NCBI GenBank assembly: GCA_041905525.1
Contig: JAYRKY010000005.1
Span: 62,001 to 126,000, forward strand
DNA: 64,000 bases
Reading direction: 5' to 3'
DNA from: SHVO01 sp041905525
GTDB taxonomy: Bacteria > Pseudomonadota > Alphaproteobacteria > Rhodospirillales > Rhodospirillaceae
Below, piece after piece: positions 26,502-34,782 of this stretch. A program made the translations under genes and the position numbers. The stretch's first letter is position 1, and the number at the start of each line of letters is the position of its first letter. Below the pieces are notes generated by a model. The model had not been told where the DNA came from and searched no databases. It saw only the letters and a list, made by a program, of their open reading frames with translations.

Positions 26502-27080
26502 ATGAAACGCGTTCTTGTCTCGGTACTCGCACTTGCGGGTCTTATGATTGCCGTGCCCTTACAGGCCTCGGCCCAGGATACCATCAACATCTTCCAGAGC
26601 GTTCCTGCCGCCCGCATCGACGCCAATACCATGGCGATCGAAGTTCAGAAACGTCCGCCTGCAGAATATCCTCATGTCGGACACCGCGCCCCGATCCCGC
26701 TGGAGCAAGCCATCAACATGTGGGTCAAAAATCGCTTCGAGCTGACGGGCGCCGGCGAAAACACTTTGCGAGTCACGGTGCGCGAGGCCGATATCGTCGA
26801 AAAACTTCTGCCTGTGAAAAAGGGCTTTGCCGGTCTCTTCCGTAAAGATCAGTCAGCTGAGTATGCGTTGACCGTCGATATCGCCGTTGCGCTGATCGAC
26901 GCCAACGGCCGCCAGCAAGGCACCGCTTCCGCCACCACCAGCAATTCGACGACGGTGGCCGAAGGGACAACCGACGCCGAGAAGCAGGCGGTGTGGTCGG
27001 AGATGATGAAGAAAGCTTTCGAGAGCCTCGATCGGGAATTGTTGCCGCGGGTGCAGCAGAACGTGGCCCGTCCGGGCTAG
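26502..27080 (+). CDS. Secreted hypothetical protein
   Basis: This 192-residue protein has a clear Sec signal peptide (MKRVLVSVLALAGLMIAVPL, cleavage after QASA near residue 24). The mature part has alternating beta-like segments, including YALTVDIAVALID, and a charged C-terminal helix. There is one tryptophan-containing motif (AINMWVKN) and no cysteine in the mature part. I do not recognise the family. It follows hslO by 25 bases on the same strand and converges on folE. Confidence 0.75.
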   Translation: MKRVLVSVLALAGLMIAVPLQASAQDTINIFQSVPAARIDANTMAIEVQKRPPAEYPHVGHRAPIPLEQAINMWVKNRFELTGAGENTLRVTVREADIVEKLLPVKKGFAGLFRKDQSAEYALTVDIAVALIDANGRQQGTASATTSNSTTVAEGTTDAEKQAVWSEMMKKAFESLDRELLPRVQQNVARPG

Positions 27081-27085
27081 CGACC

Positions 27086-27712
27086 TCAGCTGCGGCCGAC
27101 GATCGCGAGAAACTCGCGGCGCGTTGAGGCGTCGTCGCGGAAGGCACCCAGCATGGTCGATGTCACCATCGCCACGCCCGGCTTGTTGACGCCACGGCTG
27201 GTCATGCATTGATGCTCGGCTTCGATGATGACGGCGACGCCGCGTGGTTTCAGCACATCGTTGATCGCATTGGCGATCTGCGAGGTCATCTTCTCCTGAA
27301 TCTGAAGGCGGCGGGCGTAGGCTTCAACGACACGCGCCAGCTTTGAAATTCCGACAACGCGTTTATCCGGCAGGTAAGCCACAAAAGCCTTCCCGGTGAT
27401 CGGCACCATATGGTGCTCGCAATGGCTGTGAAACTCGATGTCCTTCAGGACCACCATTTCATCGTAACCCTCTGTCTCCTCGAAGGTACGGCGCAGGATA
27501 TCTTCAGGGTCTTGCCGGTAGCCTTCGAAGAACTCCTCGTACGACTTCACCACGCGCTTCGGTGTGTCTTCGAGGCCTTCGCGGTCCGGATTGTCTCCCG
27601 CCCACAAGATGAGCGTGCGGACAGCTGCTTCCGCTTCCGCGCGCGAGGGACGGTCCGCCTCGCTGCTCGCGACGGCCAGCCCGGCGACAGGCGCTGTGGG
27701 TACGTTCGTCAT
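27086..27712 (-). CDS. folE: GTP cyclohydrolase I (FolE)
   Basis: Zinc enzyme opening GTP to 7,8-dihydroneopterin triphosphate, first step of folate synthesis. Zinc ligands are C98 and H101 in HSHCEHHM and C169 in EAEHQCMTSRGV, which marks the zinc-dependent type IA enzyme. Also visible are EGLEDTPKRV and PDKRVVGISKLARVVE. I start at the ATG at 27712 (MTNVPTAPVAG), giving 208 residues; farther upstream in-frame codons overlap apaG. Confidence 0.95.
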   Translation of the reverse strand: MTNVPTAPVAGLAVASSEADRPSRAEAEAAVRTLILWAGDNPDREGLEDTPKRVVKSYEEFFEGYRQDPEDILRRTFEETEGYDEMVVLKDIEFHSHCEHHMVPITGKAFVAYLPDKRVVGISKLARVVEAYARRLQIQEKMTSQIANAINDVLKPRGVAVIIEAEHQCMTSRGVNKPGVAMVTSTMLGAFRDDASTRREFLAIVGRS

Positions 27713-27755
27713 AGCTGCATCCTTTGCCGCGGCAACCACGGCGATAGCGAGTGGC

Positions 27756-28148
27756 TCAGTTGATCGCAGCGGTATCATACGGGCTGTCGAGCGAGAAGGC
27801 GGGGATCTCGATCTCGAACTGCTCCCCGCTGGCGTTCGACATCTCATAGATTCCCGCCATGATGCCCGAGGGTGTCTCCAAGGGACAGCCGCTGGTGTAT
27901 TCAAAGGATTCGCCGGGCTTCAGAACCGGTTGCTCGCCCACCACACCCGGGCCGCGCACTTCCTGCAGACGGCCGAATTTATCCGTGATCTTCCAGTGGC
28001 GGTTCAGCAGTTGGACCGTGTCCTGGCTCCGATTTTGGATGTTCACGCGGTACGCCCATACGAAATGGTCGTCCTCGGGGGAGGATTGCTCTTCCAGATA
28101 GAACGACCGCACCGAAACGGAGATATCGCGAGTGACTTTCTCGTACAT
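27756..28148 (-). CDS. apaG: ApaG-domain protein
   Basis: A 130-residue single-domain ApaG protein with a fibronectin-III-like beta sandwich. Family blocks are visible: FVWAYRVNIQN, LLNRHWKITD, VRGPGVVGEQP, FEYTSGCPLETPSG and the MAGIYEM motif. In E. coli apaG lies near apaH and ksgA; its role is poorly defined. The ATG at 28148 (MYEKVTRDIS) is preferred over a TTG two codons upstream. It is followed by folE after 43 bases. Confidence 0.92.
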   Translation of the reverse strand: MYEKVTRDISVSVRSFYLEEQSSPEDDHFVWAYRVNIQNRSQDTVQLLNRHWKITDKFGRLQEVRGPGVVGEQPVLKPGESFEYTSGCPLETPSGIMAGIYEMSNASGEQFEIEIPAFSLDSPYDTAAIN

Positions 28149-28308
28149 GGCCAAATGACTGACTAAACAACACTCTAACTATAACGCGGCTCGCTGCGGC
28201 TTGCCAAATCGGGGCGGCGGCGGCGCGGAAGCGGGCGCATTTATTGGCTACCGGACGCCATAGTCATACATCATATTGCGCTCTCCCCCGGGCCGCAGCG
28301 GTCATAAC

Positions 28309-28337
28309 TTGTTAATCGCCCGGCGCGTAAATGATAT
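28309..28337 (+). promoter_or_regulatory. Candidate promoter for the SIS-domain isomerase gene
   Basis: TTGTTA (28309-28314) and TGATAT (28332-28337) are separated by 17 bases, placing a start of transcription about 20-25 bases before the ATG at 28366. The -35 is good and the -10 partial. This lies in the 217-base divergent gap between apaG and the isomerase gene, which is otherwise without a recognisable gene. Confidence 0.4.
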
Positions 28338-28365
28338 ATCTGGCTACATAGCCCTTTCGGATCAG

Positions 28366-28977
28366 ATGTCCAACTCCTTCGCCGACTATGTAAAAACCTT
28401 TTTCGAAGCCCTGTCTTCAACCGCCGTGACAGATCGGCACGGCGCGGCTTTGACGGTCGATGACGGGATCGCGCGCGTGCACGACATTATGCGTCGCATC
28501 GCAAGGGGGACGGGAAAAGTGATGTTCGTCGGCAACGGCGGCTCGGCCGGTATTGCGGGCCATCTGGCGATCGATTTCGCGAAGAATGGCGGTGTGCGCT
28601 CGGTCACGTTCAATGACGCCTCGTCGTTGACCTGCCTCGGGAACGACCTCGGCTACGACCAAGTGTTCGCCAAACAGGTCGAGATGCAAGCGTTCAAGGG
28701 CGACGTCCTTGTTGCGATCTCGAGTTCCGGCAATTCCAAGAACATCGTGAATGCCGCGCTAGCCGCTGCCAAGGCCGGATGTGAGATTGTCACGCTCAGC
28801 GGCTTTGCCGCGGACAATGCGCTACGCCGATTGGGTGATGTGAACTTCTTCGTGCAGTCCGGGGTCTATGGCTTTGTCGAGACCGGACACCAAGCCATAT
28901 TGCACGCCATCCTTGATACGGCGATGGGTTGGACGACCGCGACCAAATCCGTCCAACCCAGCACTGCCTTGAAGTGA
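28366..28977 (+). CDS. SIS-domain phosphosugar isomerase, GmhA-like
   Basis: This 203-residue single-SIS-domain protein has the phosphosugar-binding loops GNGGSAG (residues 57-63) and SSSGNS (119-124) and a helix-bound histidine near residue 180. It resembles sedoheptulose-7-phosphate isomerase (GmhA), which begins heptose synthesis, but the segment that carries the catalytic Glu in GmhA (HFAEELTGR in E. coli) reads HLAIDFAKN here, so that Glu is missing. It may belong to the related SIS group seen in surface-polysaccharide clusters, with a different sugar. The ATG at 28366 (MSNSFADY) is chosen because a candidate promoter lies just upstream. Confidence 0.72.
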   Translation: MSNSFADYVKTFFEALSSTAVTDRHGAALTVDDGIARVHDIMRRIARGTGKVMFVGNGGSAGIAGHLAIDFAKNGGVRSVTFNDASSLTCLGNDLGYDQVFAKQVEMQAFKGDVLVAISSSGNSKNIVNAALAAAKAGCEIVTLSGFAADNALRRLGDVNFFVQSGVYGFVETGHQAILHAILDTAMGWTTATKSVQPSTALK

Positions 28978-28978
28978 A

Positions 28979-29209
28979 CTAGCGCATTCCTTTGCCGCGT
29001 CGCGGCATGAGCTGATGGCCGGTCAAGAGACTGATGACATGCGCTAACGTGGCGAAGATCGCCACCGCTAGAAAAATCATGATCACGTTGTAAGGCAGGA
29101 GCCGCGGTCTTAGCGGGTCGATCGGGCGGCGCGCACGCACGACACATACTAAAAACAGGCCGACCTCTAGGGCCAAGACCAGCAGGGTCAGCAGAAGTTG
29201 GTCGTTCAT
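28979..29209 (-). CDS. Small two-helix membrane protein
   Basis: This 76-residue protein has two hydrophobic helices (residues about 3-23 and 41-65), joined by a basic loop (RARRPIDPLRPR), and a basic C-terminus (MPRRGKGMR). It starts with an ATG and ends one base from the convergent isomerase stop. I do not know the family. The membrane-protein amino-acid pattern with a positively charged cytoplasmic loop supports a real gene. Confidence 0.6.
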   Translation of the reverse strand: MNDQLLLTLLVLALEVGLFLVCVVRARRPIDPLRPRLLPYNVIMIFLAVAIFATLAHVISLLTGHQLMPRRGKGMR

Positions 29210-29315
29210 AATCCTTCTCGCCGGAGAGTTTGGACACCTAAGCTACGAGAGACGCATCTGGAGTGATCGCATGTGAGTGGCGCCATCACGAATACCAGCG
29301 TCCGAATAAAGTAAC

Positions 29316-29636
29316 CTATTCAATTGGTTTGCAGGTCGCCTTAAGAGGCTTCGAGATCACCGGATCGACCATTTTTTCGTGCGAAAATTCGCAGAATCTG
29401 ACGTCTTTACCCTCTGGAACCGCCTTCAATGTGCATACGGATTCGCCAGGCTCACGGGTCGTGCCGTTGTGCAAAAACGTGAAGTACACATTCACCTCGC
29501 ATTGCTCCGGCTTCTCGAAAGTGCTGAAAATCACATATCCCCGGCTGTGCGTCTCGGCGCGAAACGTTGCGGCCTGAGTGGCCGTCGCGCCAAGCAGCAG
29601 TTCAGCAACTGCGATGGAGAGCCATACTTTTCTCAT
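29316..29636 (-). CDS. Small secreted protein behind the T2SS operon
   Basis: This 106-residue protein has a signal peptide (MRKVWLSIAVAELLLGATAT, cleavage after QAA near residue 23). The mature part is beta-rich with four cysteines, which could form two disulfides in the periplasm. It begins 10 bases after the Sel1-repeat gene and is probably the last gene of the gspF-to-gspD operon. I do not recognise the family. Confidence 0.65.
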   Translation of the reverse strand: MRKVWLSIAVAELLLGATATQAATFRAETHSRGYVIFSTFEKPEQCEVNVYFTFLHNGTTREPGESVCTLKAVPEGKDVRFCEFSHEKMVDPVISKPLKATCKPIE

Positions 29637-29646
29637 CAGTCCTCGC

Positions 29647-30396
29647 TTATGGAGCCAGTTTTGCTGGTGAAAGGTCCGCGGCCGGGGCCGCTTTCAAGTT
29701 CGCACCCGGCATCTCCACAGGATCTCCCGGCTGCCACGCTACAAGGCCCTCACCAACCAATTGTGCGAGATAAAATGCCGCTCGCGCGTTCTGTTGCCGG
29801 GCGAACGTCCGCCGATACCAATAGGCTGCGGCCTGCGGGTTGGCGTCTATACCTTTGCCTTCGTGATAGATCATCCCCAACATGAGTTCGGCCGGCGGAA
29901 AGCCCCGATCGGCCGATTTCCAGAAGTAGGGAAAAGCACCGGACCAGCTGGCCGAGAACCCAGCTTGTCCGTTCGAGATCAGCACTCCCATCATATAAAG
30001 CGCTTCTGGATGCCCCTGCTCCGCCGCCTTTTCATAGAGGAGGGCCGCCTTCGTTTCAATCTTCGGCACGCCCACGCCCGTCGCATAGGCAGTGGCTAGC
30101 CAATGCTGTGCCTCCGCGTTGTTATTTGCGGCTGCATCCTCCAACAGTGCTATTGCCTTTGGTACATCGCGTGTGACGCCATCTCCACGCCCGTATCGCG
30201 CCCCTAGTTCGGCTTGTGCGTTTAGGTCGCCGCGTCCCATCCGCGCTTCTAATTCAGCAACTGTTAGGGACGCCATCGAAGGCTGCCGCGCGGCTTCCGC
30301 AGCCGAAACATTCGAAAGTTCGACGGCCCAAGCTTCGTTTGTTCCGATGGCAGCTAAACTTGCAATCGCGAATAACACGCTCTGCAGCAACTTCAT
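29647..30396 (-). CDS. Secreted Sel1-repeat protein
   Basis: This 249-residue protein has a Sec signal peptide (cleavage near AWA, residue 24) and about four Sel1-like repeats of 36 residues: blocks such as AQAELGARYGRGDGV, AQHWLATAYATGVGV, ALYMMGVLISNGQ and AELMLGMIYHEGKGI. Sel1 solenoids mediate protein-protein contacts, and those with signal peptides act in the periplasm. It starts 18 bases after the secretin gene, so it may assist secretin assembly or cargo recognition; this is inferred only from position. Confidence 0.82.
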   Translation of the reverse strand: MKLLQSVLFAIASLAAIGTNEAWAVELSNVSAAEAARQPSMASLTVAELEARMGRGDLNAQAELGARYGRGDGVTRDVPKAIALLEDAAANNNAEAQHWLATAYATGVGVPKIETKAALLYEKAAEQGHPEALYMMGVLISNGQAGFSASWSGAFPYFWKSADRGFPPAELMLGMIYHEGKGIDANPQAAAYWYRRTFARQQNARAAFYLAQLVGEGLVAWQPGDPVEMPGANLKAAPAADLSPAKLAP

Positions 30397-30414
30397 GGGT
30401 GAAAGCTCTATATC

Positions 30415-32502
30415 TTATTGTGGTGAGGACGTTGGCTCTGGCCCTGCGGGAGGGGATACTGGTTGCGCCCATTCGCCGAGTTTCGAGCGGAATGCATCCC
30501 GGACGCGCTGCGCTGTCTCAGGACCATCAATGATGTAAGGCGTGATCAAGACGATAAGTTCAGTGCGGTCCAGAGAGTGCGAGCCGCTCTTAAACAAATT
30601 CCCGAGAACAGGGATGTCTTTCAAGTAGGGTACGCCAGAATTTCCTTTGCTGAAATTCTCCTGAATCATCCCGCCCAGGAGGACGGTCTCGCCGTCATTC
30701 AGAGACAACGTGGTTTGAAGCGAACGATTGATGATGAGCGGGCTTTGTACGCCCGAAAGATCGTTGGCCTGTGCCGAGCTAACCTGCTGGGAAACTTTCA
30801 GTTCGACACGGCGGCTGGAGTTTATCACAGGCTCGATATTCAGAATTACACCCGTGTCCCGGTACTGGATCGACTGGAGGATCGACGTGTTCCCTTGCAC
30901 CTGGCCGGCTGCGGTTTCTTGGGCCGTGATGATGGGAACTTGTGTGCCGACGCTGATTGCGGCCGCCTTTCCGCTCGCCGTGACGAGACGCGGGCTGGAA
31001 AGAACCTGAAGGCGGTTATTGCTGGCAAGGGCGTTAACGCGCGCCAGAATCTGTGCCCGGCTCCGGATCAGACTGAAGAAAAGTCCGCCGCCGTCAGACT
31101 TGACCAGGGTTTGGTTCGGAGCGACCGCCCGATCGCTATCGTAGTCCAAGACGATCCCGAGGTTCTCGCTATCCCGCAATGTTACTTCTGCAATCGTCGC
31201 TTCGATCATCACTTCAAGCGGTGCCCGGTCCATCTGCTGAACAAGCGTTCGGAACTGTGCATATTCCTCCGCTGTGCCGACGAAGATGAGGGCGTTCCGC
31301 TGGTCGTCGACCATTATCTTTTGGCGGCTACCAGCCACTGGGACCCCGGCGGCGGCGGCGGCGTTCGGCGCGGCGGAATTGGTCGTCAGCGCGCCGCCTT
31401 GGCCAACCATTCCTTCGATAACCTTTGCGATGTCCTCTGCCTTGGCATTGAAGACTTGATGATAAAAAGCGCCTTGGCTGCTGACGGTTTGAGAGGGTTG
31501 ATCGAGTTCCGAGGCCCACTGCAGCGTATGTTGCAAGCCTGCTTCGCTTGTCGAGAAGGCGATGATGACGTTCAGCGCCTCGACCGGGATCAGCTTAATC
31601 GAACTCGCGTTCGTACTGCCGACGGAGATACTGTACCCTTCGGCGGTGAGGATCTCCACCAGCTGTTGGGCAAGGCGCGGCGCGCTCCAGAAGGCCGGCG
31701 ATATTCTCAGGCTTTGGCTTCCTGCCATGTAGGGCTGATCGAGCGTTTCGATAATCTCCACAGCCGAGCGGACATCTTCGTCACTTCCAAGAAGCACAAG
31801 GCCGTTGGCGGATGGAAGGGCAATCGCCTGGATACGATCTCCCATGATCAGGTTCAACCAGATCGTCATGTTCTGTTGGGCAACACTGTTCAAGGGGTGA
31901 AAGTAAAACAGCGGCCTAATGTCGGATGGAACCGAAGACGCAGTGCGGGAGCGGATGATGCGTGGGATCGGCTTCTTAACGTTGGCCGCTTCGACGATGC
32001 GGTAGACGTTATTCGAATAAGCCACGCTAATCCCGTAGTTGCTCAGGACCTCGGTCACGAGCTGAAAGAACTCATTCGGAGGGAGAGGACCTGCCGTGCG
32101 CAGCGTGACCATCTGATCGCGCTGCATTACCGCGTTGTCGATTTCAAAAGTGACCTTCAGCAGTTCGCCAAAAACAGTATTCACGAAGGCGGGTAACCGG
32201 ATGCCTTCAAAATTGATACTGATTGGATCACCGGTAAGGCGGGGCGGCGTCGATGACAGGACTGGCTCCGCCGCACCGCGACCCACCGGGATGGCCGGGC
32301 CCGCTTTCGCATCCAGTTTGTCCCTACGCGTGACGGGCTGATTTCCCGCTAATGCGATGCTTTCCTCACGCTCGGAGGCCTTCGGAATCCCAAGCGGCTC
32401 AGTAATCGGTAGAGGTTTCGGTGCGCAGCTCTGCAAGGCAAACGAGGCCACCAGGACAAGGCCCAGCTTGGCGCGCATATAGGGTCTGGAGAACGCTTTC
32501 AT
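30415..32502 (-). CDS. gspD: Type II secretion system secretin GspD
   Basis: Forms the outer-membrane channel of the T2SS. The 695 residues begin with a probable lipoprotein signal (LQSC, Cys at about 27). The N0 domain starts near PISINFEGIRL, the N1-N3 ring-building domains follow (NGLVLLGSDEDVRSAVEII; PLEVMIEATIAEV), and the C-terminal secretin domain carries VPIITAQ, IQYRDTGVILNIEP, ETVLLGGMIQE and VPYLKDIPVLGNLFK. It starts within the stop of the upstream gspC-like gene (TAATG). The overall length and the N0 domain fit T2SS and not type IV pili. A GspS pilotin is not obvious nearby; self-lipidation may replace it. Confidence 0.93.
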   Translation of the reverse strand: MKAFSRPYMRAKLGLVLVASFALQSCAPKPLPITEPLGIPKASEREESIALAGNQPVTRRDKLDAKAGPAIPVGRGAAEPVLSSTPPRLTGDPISINFEGIRLPAFVNTVFGELLKVTFEIDNAVMQRDQMVTLRTAGPLPPNEFFQLVTEVLSNYGISVAYSNNVYRIVEAANVKKPIPRIIRSRTASSVPSDIRPLFYFHPLNSVAQQNMTIWLNLIMGDRIQAIALPSANGLVLLGSDEDVRSAVEIIETLDQPYMAGSQSLRISPAFWSAPRLAQQLVEILTAEGYSISVGSTNASSIKLIPVEALNVIIAFSTSEAGLQHTLQWASELDQPSQTVSSQGAFYHQVFNAKAEDIAKVIEGMVGQGGALTTNSAAPNAAAAAGVPVAGSRQKIMVDDQRNALIFVGTAEEYAQFRTLVQQMDRAPLEVMIEATIAEVTLRDSENLGIVLDYDSDRAVAPNQTLVKSDGGGLFFSLIRSRAQILARVNALASNNRLQVLSSPRLVTASGKAAAISVGTQVPIITAQETAAGQVQGNTSILQSIQYRDTGVILNIEPVINSSRRVELKVSQQVSSAQANDLSGVQSPLIINRSLQTTLSLNDGETVLLGGMIQENFSKGNSGVPYLKDIPVLGNLFKSGSHSLDRTELIVLITPYIIDGPETAQRVRDAFRSKLGEWAQPVSPPAGPEPTSSPQ

Positions 32503-33008
32503 TACTTCTTTCCATTTCCGGCGGCTGGAATATCCATCTTCGCGGCGCTAAACAGTTTGAGGACCTTCTCGACGCCGCTCTCATCATAAACGAGTTCGCT
32601 GGCGTCTACCTTTTTGATGATTGCGCCGTTCGGGAGCGGCTCTCCGCTCGCAATCCGTCGTATTCGCTTTCCTTGATCAAGTTCGATCACTGCGACCCGC
32701 ACGCGCCCGTCGTGGACGGTGCCAATAAACCGCCAGGGCGGGCCTTCTGGCTTTTTTTCCACGACCGCCTTCTTCGACGGATCGACCGTCCAAATCTCGG
32801 CTTTTGCGGTCATCTCGCGCTGCGCGCCGGCGCGGTAAGGGACCCATTGCGGAAAGGGCCAACGATCTGTGGTGTCCACGGCGGGGGGAGTACCGGAGAC
32901 CTTGAAAACGGCCACGGTCAATCCAAGCAGGACTGCAACTCCCAATGCGCCCATATGAAGCGCGTATGGCCGCAACACCTCAAGTCTTCTGATCATCTCT
33001 CTTAACAT
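32502..33008 (-). CDS. gspC: GspC-like inner-membrane T2SS protein (HR domain only)
   Basis: A short cytoplasmic N-terminus, one transmembrane helix near residues 20-36 and a periplasmic homology-region (HR)-like domain (PPWRFIGTVHDGRVRVAVIE through LPNGAIIKKV) are seen. HR domains contact the secretin N0 domain. The length (168 residues from the ATG at 33008; 176 if the TTG overlapping the gspM stop is used) leaves no room for the C-terminal PDZ or coiled-coil of classical GspC, so this is a reduced GspC or PilP-like variant. Position directly before gspD agrees. Confidence 0.72.
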   Translation of the reverse strand: MLREMIRRLEVLRPYALHMGALGVAVLLGLTVAVFKVSGTPPAVDTTDRWPFPQWVPYRAGAQREMTAKAEIWTVDPSKKAVVEKKPEGPPWRFIGTVHDGRVRVAVIELDQGKRIRRIASGEPLPNGAIIKKVDASELVYDESGVEKVLKLFSAAKMDIPAAGNGKK

Positions 33009-33028
33009 GCGGTCCAAGGCGCGGCCCC

Positions 33029-33679
33029 TCAATTCCGTTCCGTCGAACGGTAAAAAGCCGACACATCCATTTCGATGCGCGCATTGCGCCCCGAACGAAC
33101 GAGCAATCTGTCGACAACGATAGCCTTGTCTGCCTCTGCAATATCCGCGAGAAACTGTGAAAGCGCGGACCCGTCGAACGGAATGACCAGCTTGGCGGTC
33201 ATTCGCTGGACGGTTGAAAGCGGTGACTCCTCGCCAATAGGAGCCTGGCGTACCAACGGGGTGCGGCGTACTTGAATCGGAGCGATCGGCTCAAGCTTAT
33301 GGGGACCCATCCGGTCGCGCAACCATCGCTCAAAGCTGGCGTCGGCGAGGCCGGGAGTCTGGGCCGTCCATAAACGCTCCTCGAGTAACGACTTCAGTAC
33401 TTGGCTTTCTTGTTTTCTTTCGTCCCACCCGCCAGCCTTTATCGTCGCTTCGAGACGCGCCTTATCAGTCTGCGCGCGATCATATTCTCGCTCCAGCGAT
33501 GAAACCATCTGATTCAACCCGATAAGAGCGGCGAGGATGAGGAGTCCCCCGACCACCGAAATCAAGGCTTTGAGGCGATCCGTCAGAACAACCGGTCCGA
33601 CCCGCGTTTGAACCTCAACCGTCAGGCGATCCAGGAGCTTGCGAAGAGTTGGAAATGAGTCCTTCATGATGTCGGCCAT
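33029..33679 (-). CDS. gspM: GspM-like T2SS inner-membrane protein
   Basis: A cytoplasmic N-terminus of about 37 residues, one transmembrane helix (LKALISVVGGLLILAALIGL, about 37-56), a coiled-coil stretch and a ferredoxin-like periplasmic domain fit GspM/PilO. GspM stabilises GspL in the inner-membrane platform. Sequence conservation in this family is low, so the call rests on topology and on position between gspL and gspC. An ATG at 33667 that overlaps the gspL stop (ATGA) is an equally possible start. Confidence 0.72.
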   Translation of the reverse strand: MADIMKDSFPTLRKLLDRLTVEVQTRVGPVVLTDRLKALISVVGGLLILAALIGLNQMVSSLEREYDRAQTDKARLEATIKAGGWDERKQESQVLKSLLEERLWTAQTPGLADASFERWLRDRMGPHKLEPIAPIQVRRTPLVRQAPIGEESPLSTVQRMTAKLVIPFDGSALSQFLADIAEADKAIVVDRLLVRSGRNARIEMDVSAFYRSTERN

Positions 33680-34782
33680 TGCCGCGGCTCAAGCTGCATG
33701 CTCAGCCGCAGTTCCCTTTGCTGATTTCCGACCGTTCCCGAAACGCTCGAAAAGTGATCGTCCTTTTCGAACATTTCGATAAAGAACGGAGCTTCGAGTG
33801 GCCGGTCGGCTTGTATGACAAGTTGAAGATTGCCGGCGTCAAAATTCCATTCGTCGATCGTCACCTGGCTGCCGCGAAGAAGCGCAGCGGCGACGCTCAG
33901 CGCCTCGAACTGCGAAGGCATGTTCTCGAGCGCCAGGTGCGCTTCGATGTTTTCCAGGTTGGCGAAGGCGGCGGCGCGGTCGTTGCGGATGCTTTGATTG
34001 GTCGCGGTGAGATCGGAAATCGTCGCGTGGATCCTCATGGTTCCGATCGTCAGCACCAAGGCTTGGGCCAGATAGTAAAGGAAAGGAGCGGCGATAACAG
34101 CCGCGGCGATAGCTGCAGCGCGGTCGTTTTGCAAAAGGCTCCAAAGGTCGGTGACTTGAGAACTGGGCACGGTCCAGGGCTGGTCGAGGATCTGGCTGTC
34201 CTCGACGGCCGGAACCGCAATGGCAGTCTGGGTCAGATCCACTCCACCCGCGCGCAGGAAAATTGCCCAATCCCGGGCCGCGGGCGTCGTCGGCCACCAG
34301 CGCGTGGCTGCGAGAAGGCCTCCCCTCCAGACCTGTCCTTCAACGCCGTCGCTCATGCGCGCCAGGCGTATTCCGTCCGCCATCGGTGGACGAAAAAAGG
34401 TCTCCGGCCAAATGGAGGTTCGGAGTGGACTTTCGCCGGCCTCGGAAATCGCCGCCGTTACCGTGTCGCCGTCCCAGGCGTACACGCACGCGCGATGGCC
34501 GACCCAATGGACTGCGAACTGCGTCGATGGGAAGGGCGACCACTTGCGAACCAGCAAAGCAAGCGCGGCCTTACGCTTCGAGTCCGGCAGTGCCTCGGCA
34601 ATTTCGAAAACGTGCTGGCGGACGAAACGACGGCTTAAAATCCAATTGGCGCGTCTATCGGATCCCGGCAGCCGAGAGATTCCGCTGGTTGCTTGGAGAA
34701 AGCGTTTCGGGGGTTGGGAAAGTGAGCTGCGGACGGAACCCGTCCATCGGAGGATTGTACTGCGAAGGGATTCGGAAAGCAT
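33664..34782 (-). CDS. gspL: GspL-like T2SS assembly-platform protein
   Basis: A cytoplasmic domain of about 220 residues, a transmembrane helix (AAAVIAAPFLYYLAQALVL, about 224-242), a coiled coil and a small periplasmic ferredoxin-like domain match GspL/PilN. GspL recruits the ATPase GspE to the membrane. The ATG at 34782 is preceded by AGGTGG. With this start the gene overlaps gspK by 128 bases in another frame; there is no ATG, GTG or TTG shortly after the gspK stop that would keep the conserved LP-x-x-KR-x-A segment, so the long overlap appears real. Confidence 0.72.
   Translation of the reverse strand: MLSESLRSTILRWTGSVRSSLSQPPKRFLQATSGISRLPGSDRRANWILSRRFVRQHVFEIAEALPDSKRKAALALLVRKWSPFPSTQFAVHWVGHRACVYAWDGDTVTAAISEAGESPLRTSIWPETFFRPPMADGIRLARMSDGVEGQVWRGGLLAATRWWPTTPAARDWAIFLRAGGVDLTQTAIAVPAVEDSQILDQPWTVPSSQVTDLWSLLQNDRAAAIAAAVIAAPFLYYLAQALVLTIGTMRIHATISDLTATNQSIRNDRAAAFANLENIEAHLALENMPSQFEALSVAAALLRGSQVTIDEWNFDAGNLQLVIQADRPLEAPFFIEMFEKDDHFSSVSGTVGNQQRELRLSMQLEPRQWPTS

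Noticed and set aside
30463..32196. A 577-codon open frame antisense to gspD
   Set aside because: The sense frame encodes an unmistakable secretin. The antisense product has no recognisable domain.
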